6,036 nucleotides of DNA from Acidobacteriota bacterium (GTDB lineage Bacteria > Acidobacteriota > UBA890): NCBI GenBank assembly GCA_022563115.1, contig JADFNY010000242.1:1-6036 (forward strand), given 5' to 3'. The first letter of the stretch is position 1, and each line of letters opens with the position of its first letter. The translations under genes were made by a program, and so were the position numbers. Below the pieces are notes generated by a model. That model was given only the letters and a program-made list of their open reading frames with translations. It had not been told where the DNA came from and made no database searches. This document shows positions 5,339-6,036 of this stretch, piece by piece.

Positions 5339-5887
5339 CTAGGAAGCGCCTTCGAGCACCTGCACCCGACCGGTCACCTGGTTCATGACGATACGGAACG
5401 AGTCGCCGATGGAGTTCGTCAGCGTGATCGTGTCGTCTTGCGCCAGCCGATCGTTGATGCTGCCGTCGGGATGGAAGACGGCAACGTCGACGTTGCCCTG
5501 CCAGGACAGTTCAATGGGATCGTCGATGGGGTCGGTAAACGTAACGCCCTGCGGCAACACCACCGGCTCTGGGCTGATCTGATCGGTGTACCCGTTGACC
5601 GGGTCACCCTGCCACAGCGTGAAGGTGCCAGCCGACTGGTCGAACGCGAGCGTGAAACGCGTGTTTCGGCTGACCGCGCGCATGCGCTGTAGCTGAAGGT
5701 CGGCGGCGATTCCCTGCGCCGCGGTACGGACGCGATAGCGCTCCAACCAATCCTGCATCGGCGGCATCCCCACCATCACGACGAGGCCGAGCAGGAGGAG
5801 GACGACGGAGAGCTCGATGAGCGAATAGCCGTTCTCACGCCTGACGGCACGGTGTCTCGGGAGGCACAGTGCGGTCTTGGAGATCAT
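5339..5887 (-). CDS. GspH/FimT-like pseudopilin, first gene of the cluster
   Basis: Starting at ATG 5885-5887 this encodes 182 residues. A 20-residue leader with several Arg (MISKTALCLPRHRAVRRENG) precedes YSLIELSVVLLLLGLVVMVG, a canonical prepilin peptidase site with Tyr +1 and Glu +5. The helix is followed by DLQLQRMRAVSRNTRFTLAFD, typical of the GspH/FimT family. The C-terminal part has NVDVAVFHPDGSINDR, then DSFRIVMNQVTGRVQVLEG, the usual closing strands. It is probably a minor or tip subunit of a type IV pilus or type II secretion pseudopilus. A GTG start at 5923 would add 12 residues; neither start has a convincing ribosome site, so the shorter form is preferred for leader length. The TAG stop directly abuts a palindromic element. 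No other secretion genes are visible to tell pilus from T2SS. Confidence 0.85.
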   Translation of the reverse strand: MISKTALCLPRHRAVRRENGYSLIELSVVLLLLGLVVMVGMPPMQDWLERYRVRTAAQGIAADLQLQRMRAVSRNTRFTLAFDQSAGTFTLWQGDPVNGYTDQISPEPVVLPQGVTFTDPIDDPIELSWQGNVDVAVFHPDGSINDRLAQDDTITLTNSIGDSFRIVMNQVTGRVQVLEGAS

Positions 5888-5974
5888 GCGGCCATTGTCG
5901 CAACTCCACGGCGCAAATTCCACCCCTTTCCAGCCCGGATTTGCCTGCTCGTGATCACTTCTGGTCGCTCTTGG

Positions 5975-6029
5975 CAGGGTGCTGAAGGGGCCCGTAACGG
6001 CACCCCCGGGAGTTCTTCAGCACCCTGTT
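5975..6029. repeat. CAGGGTGCTGAA palindromic repeat, copy 3
   Basis: The arms CAGGGTGCTGAA (5975-5986) and TTCAGCACCCTG (6016-6027) pair perfectly around a centre containing CGTAACGGCACCCCC. It lies about 50 bases upstream of the earliest possible start of the first pseudopilin gene. With the copy at 3823-3885 it brackets the whole pseudopilin cluster. The right half is nearly identical to the half copy at 4485-4516. Confidence 0.78.
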
Positions 6030-6036
6030 AGACCCC

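Noticed and set aside
4537..5388. Plus-strand 283-codon open frame across the pseudopilin region
   Set aside because: It runs antisense to the PilV-like gene and through both palindromes, and its product is Arg/Ser/Ala-rich low complexity with no family resemblance.
5951..5958. GTGATCAC perfect palindrome as an operator
   Set aside because: Eight bases of symmetry is expected by chance, and it matches no operator I can name.

Overview
The window is high-GC bacterial DNA in which every supportable gene lies on the minus strand, reading from high to low coordinates. It holds two functional blocks and an unusual density of palindromic repeats. The P-protein is the split type (separate GcvPA subunit), and the pseudopilins are of GspH/FimT and PilV/GspI type. 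This suggests a proteobacterial or deltaproteobacterial-like (Myxococcota/Desulfobacterota-type) genome, but nothing here fixes the lineage.

Right block (about 3917-5887): three small secretion/pilus pseudopilin genes, in transcription order a GspH/FimT-like gene (5339-5887), a PilV/GspI-like gene (4698-5144) and a second GspH/FimT-like gene (3917-4525). Each has a short basic leader, a Gly at -1, a Glu at +5 and a hydrophobic N-terminal helix. They would be cut by a prepilin peptidase and could form minor subunits or a tip complex of a type IV pilus or type II secretion pseudopilus. Both gaps between these genes are filled by a large imperfect palindrome (5213-5338 and 4527-4686), and the block is bounded by copies of a different short palindromic repeat (3823-3883 and 5975-6029).

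Middle block (725-3696): a glycine cleavage operon gcvT-gcvH-gcvPA, encoding the aminomethyltransferase (T), the lipoyl carrier (H) and the non-PLP-binding subunit of glycine decarboxylase. The PLP-binding subunit gene gcvPB, which often follows gcvPA directly, is not next to it here.

Left block (1-724): instead of gcvPB there is a roughly 384-bp repeat composite (317-700) with 31-bp terminal inverted repeats and three nested hairpin units. Beyond it lies the middle part of a 2-oxoglutarate/Fe(II) oxygenase-like gene that runs off the window edge. That gene seems to lack its normal N-terminal region, and its first in-frame ATG lies inside the repeat terminus.

The most interesting signal is that the hairpin units in the left composite and the two palindromes between the pseudopilin genes follow one plan (outer arms, CAAGGxGC, a central stem, a GTCGAGGAG-like strand, a CGCCG box). 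The central stem changes sequence between copies but stays paired, which points to a dispersed structured element. A second point is that a half copy of the CAGGGTGCTGAA repeat is part of a pseudopilin reading frame and encodes most of its leader peptide.
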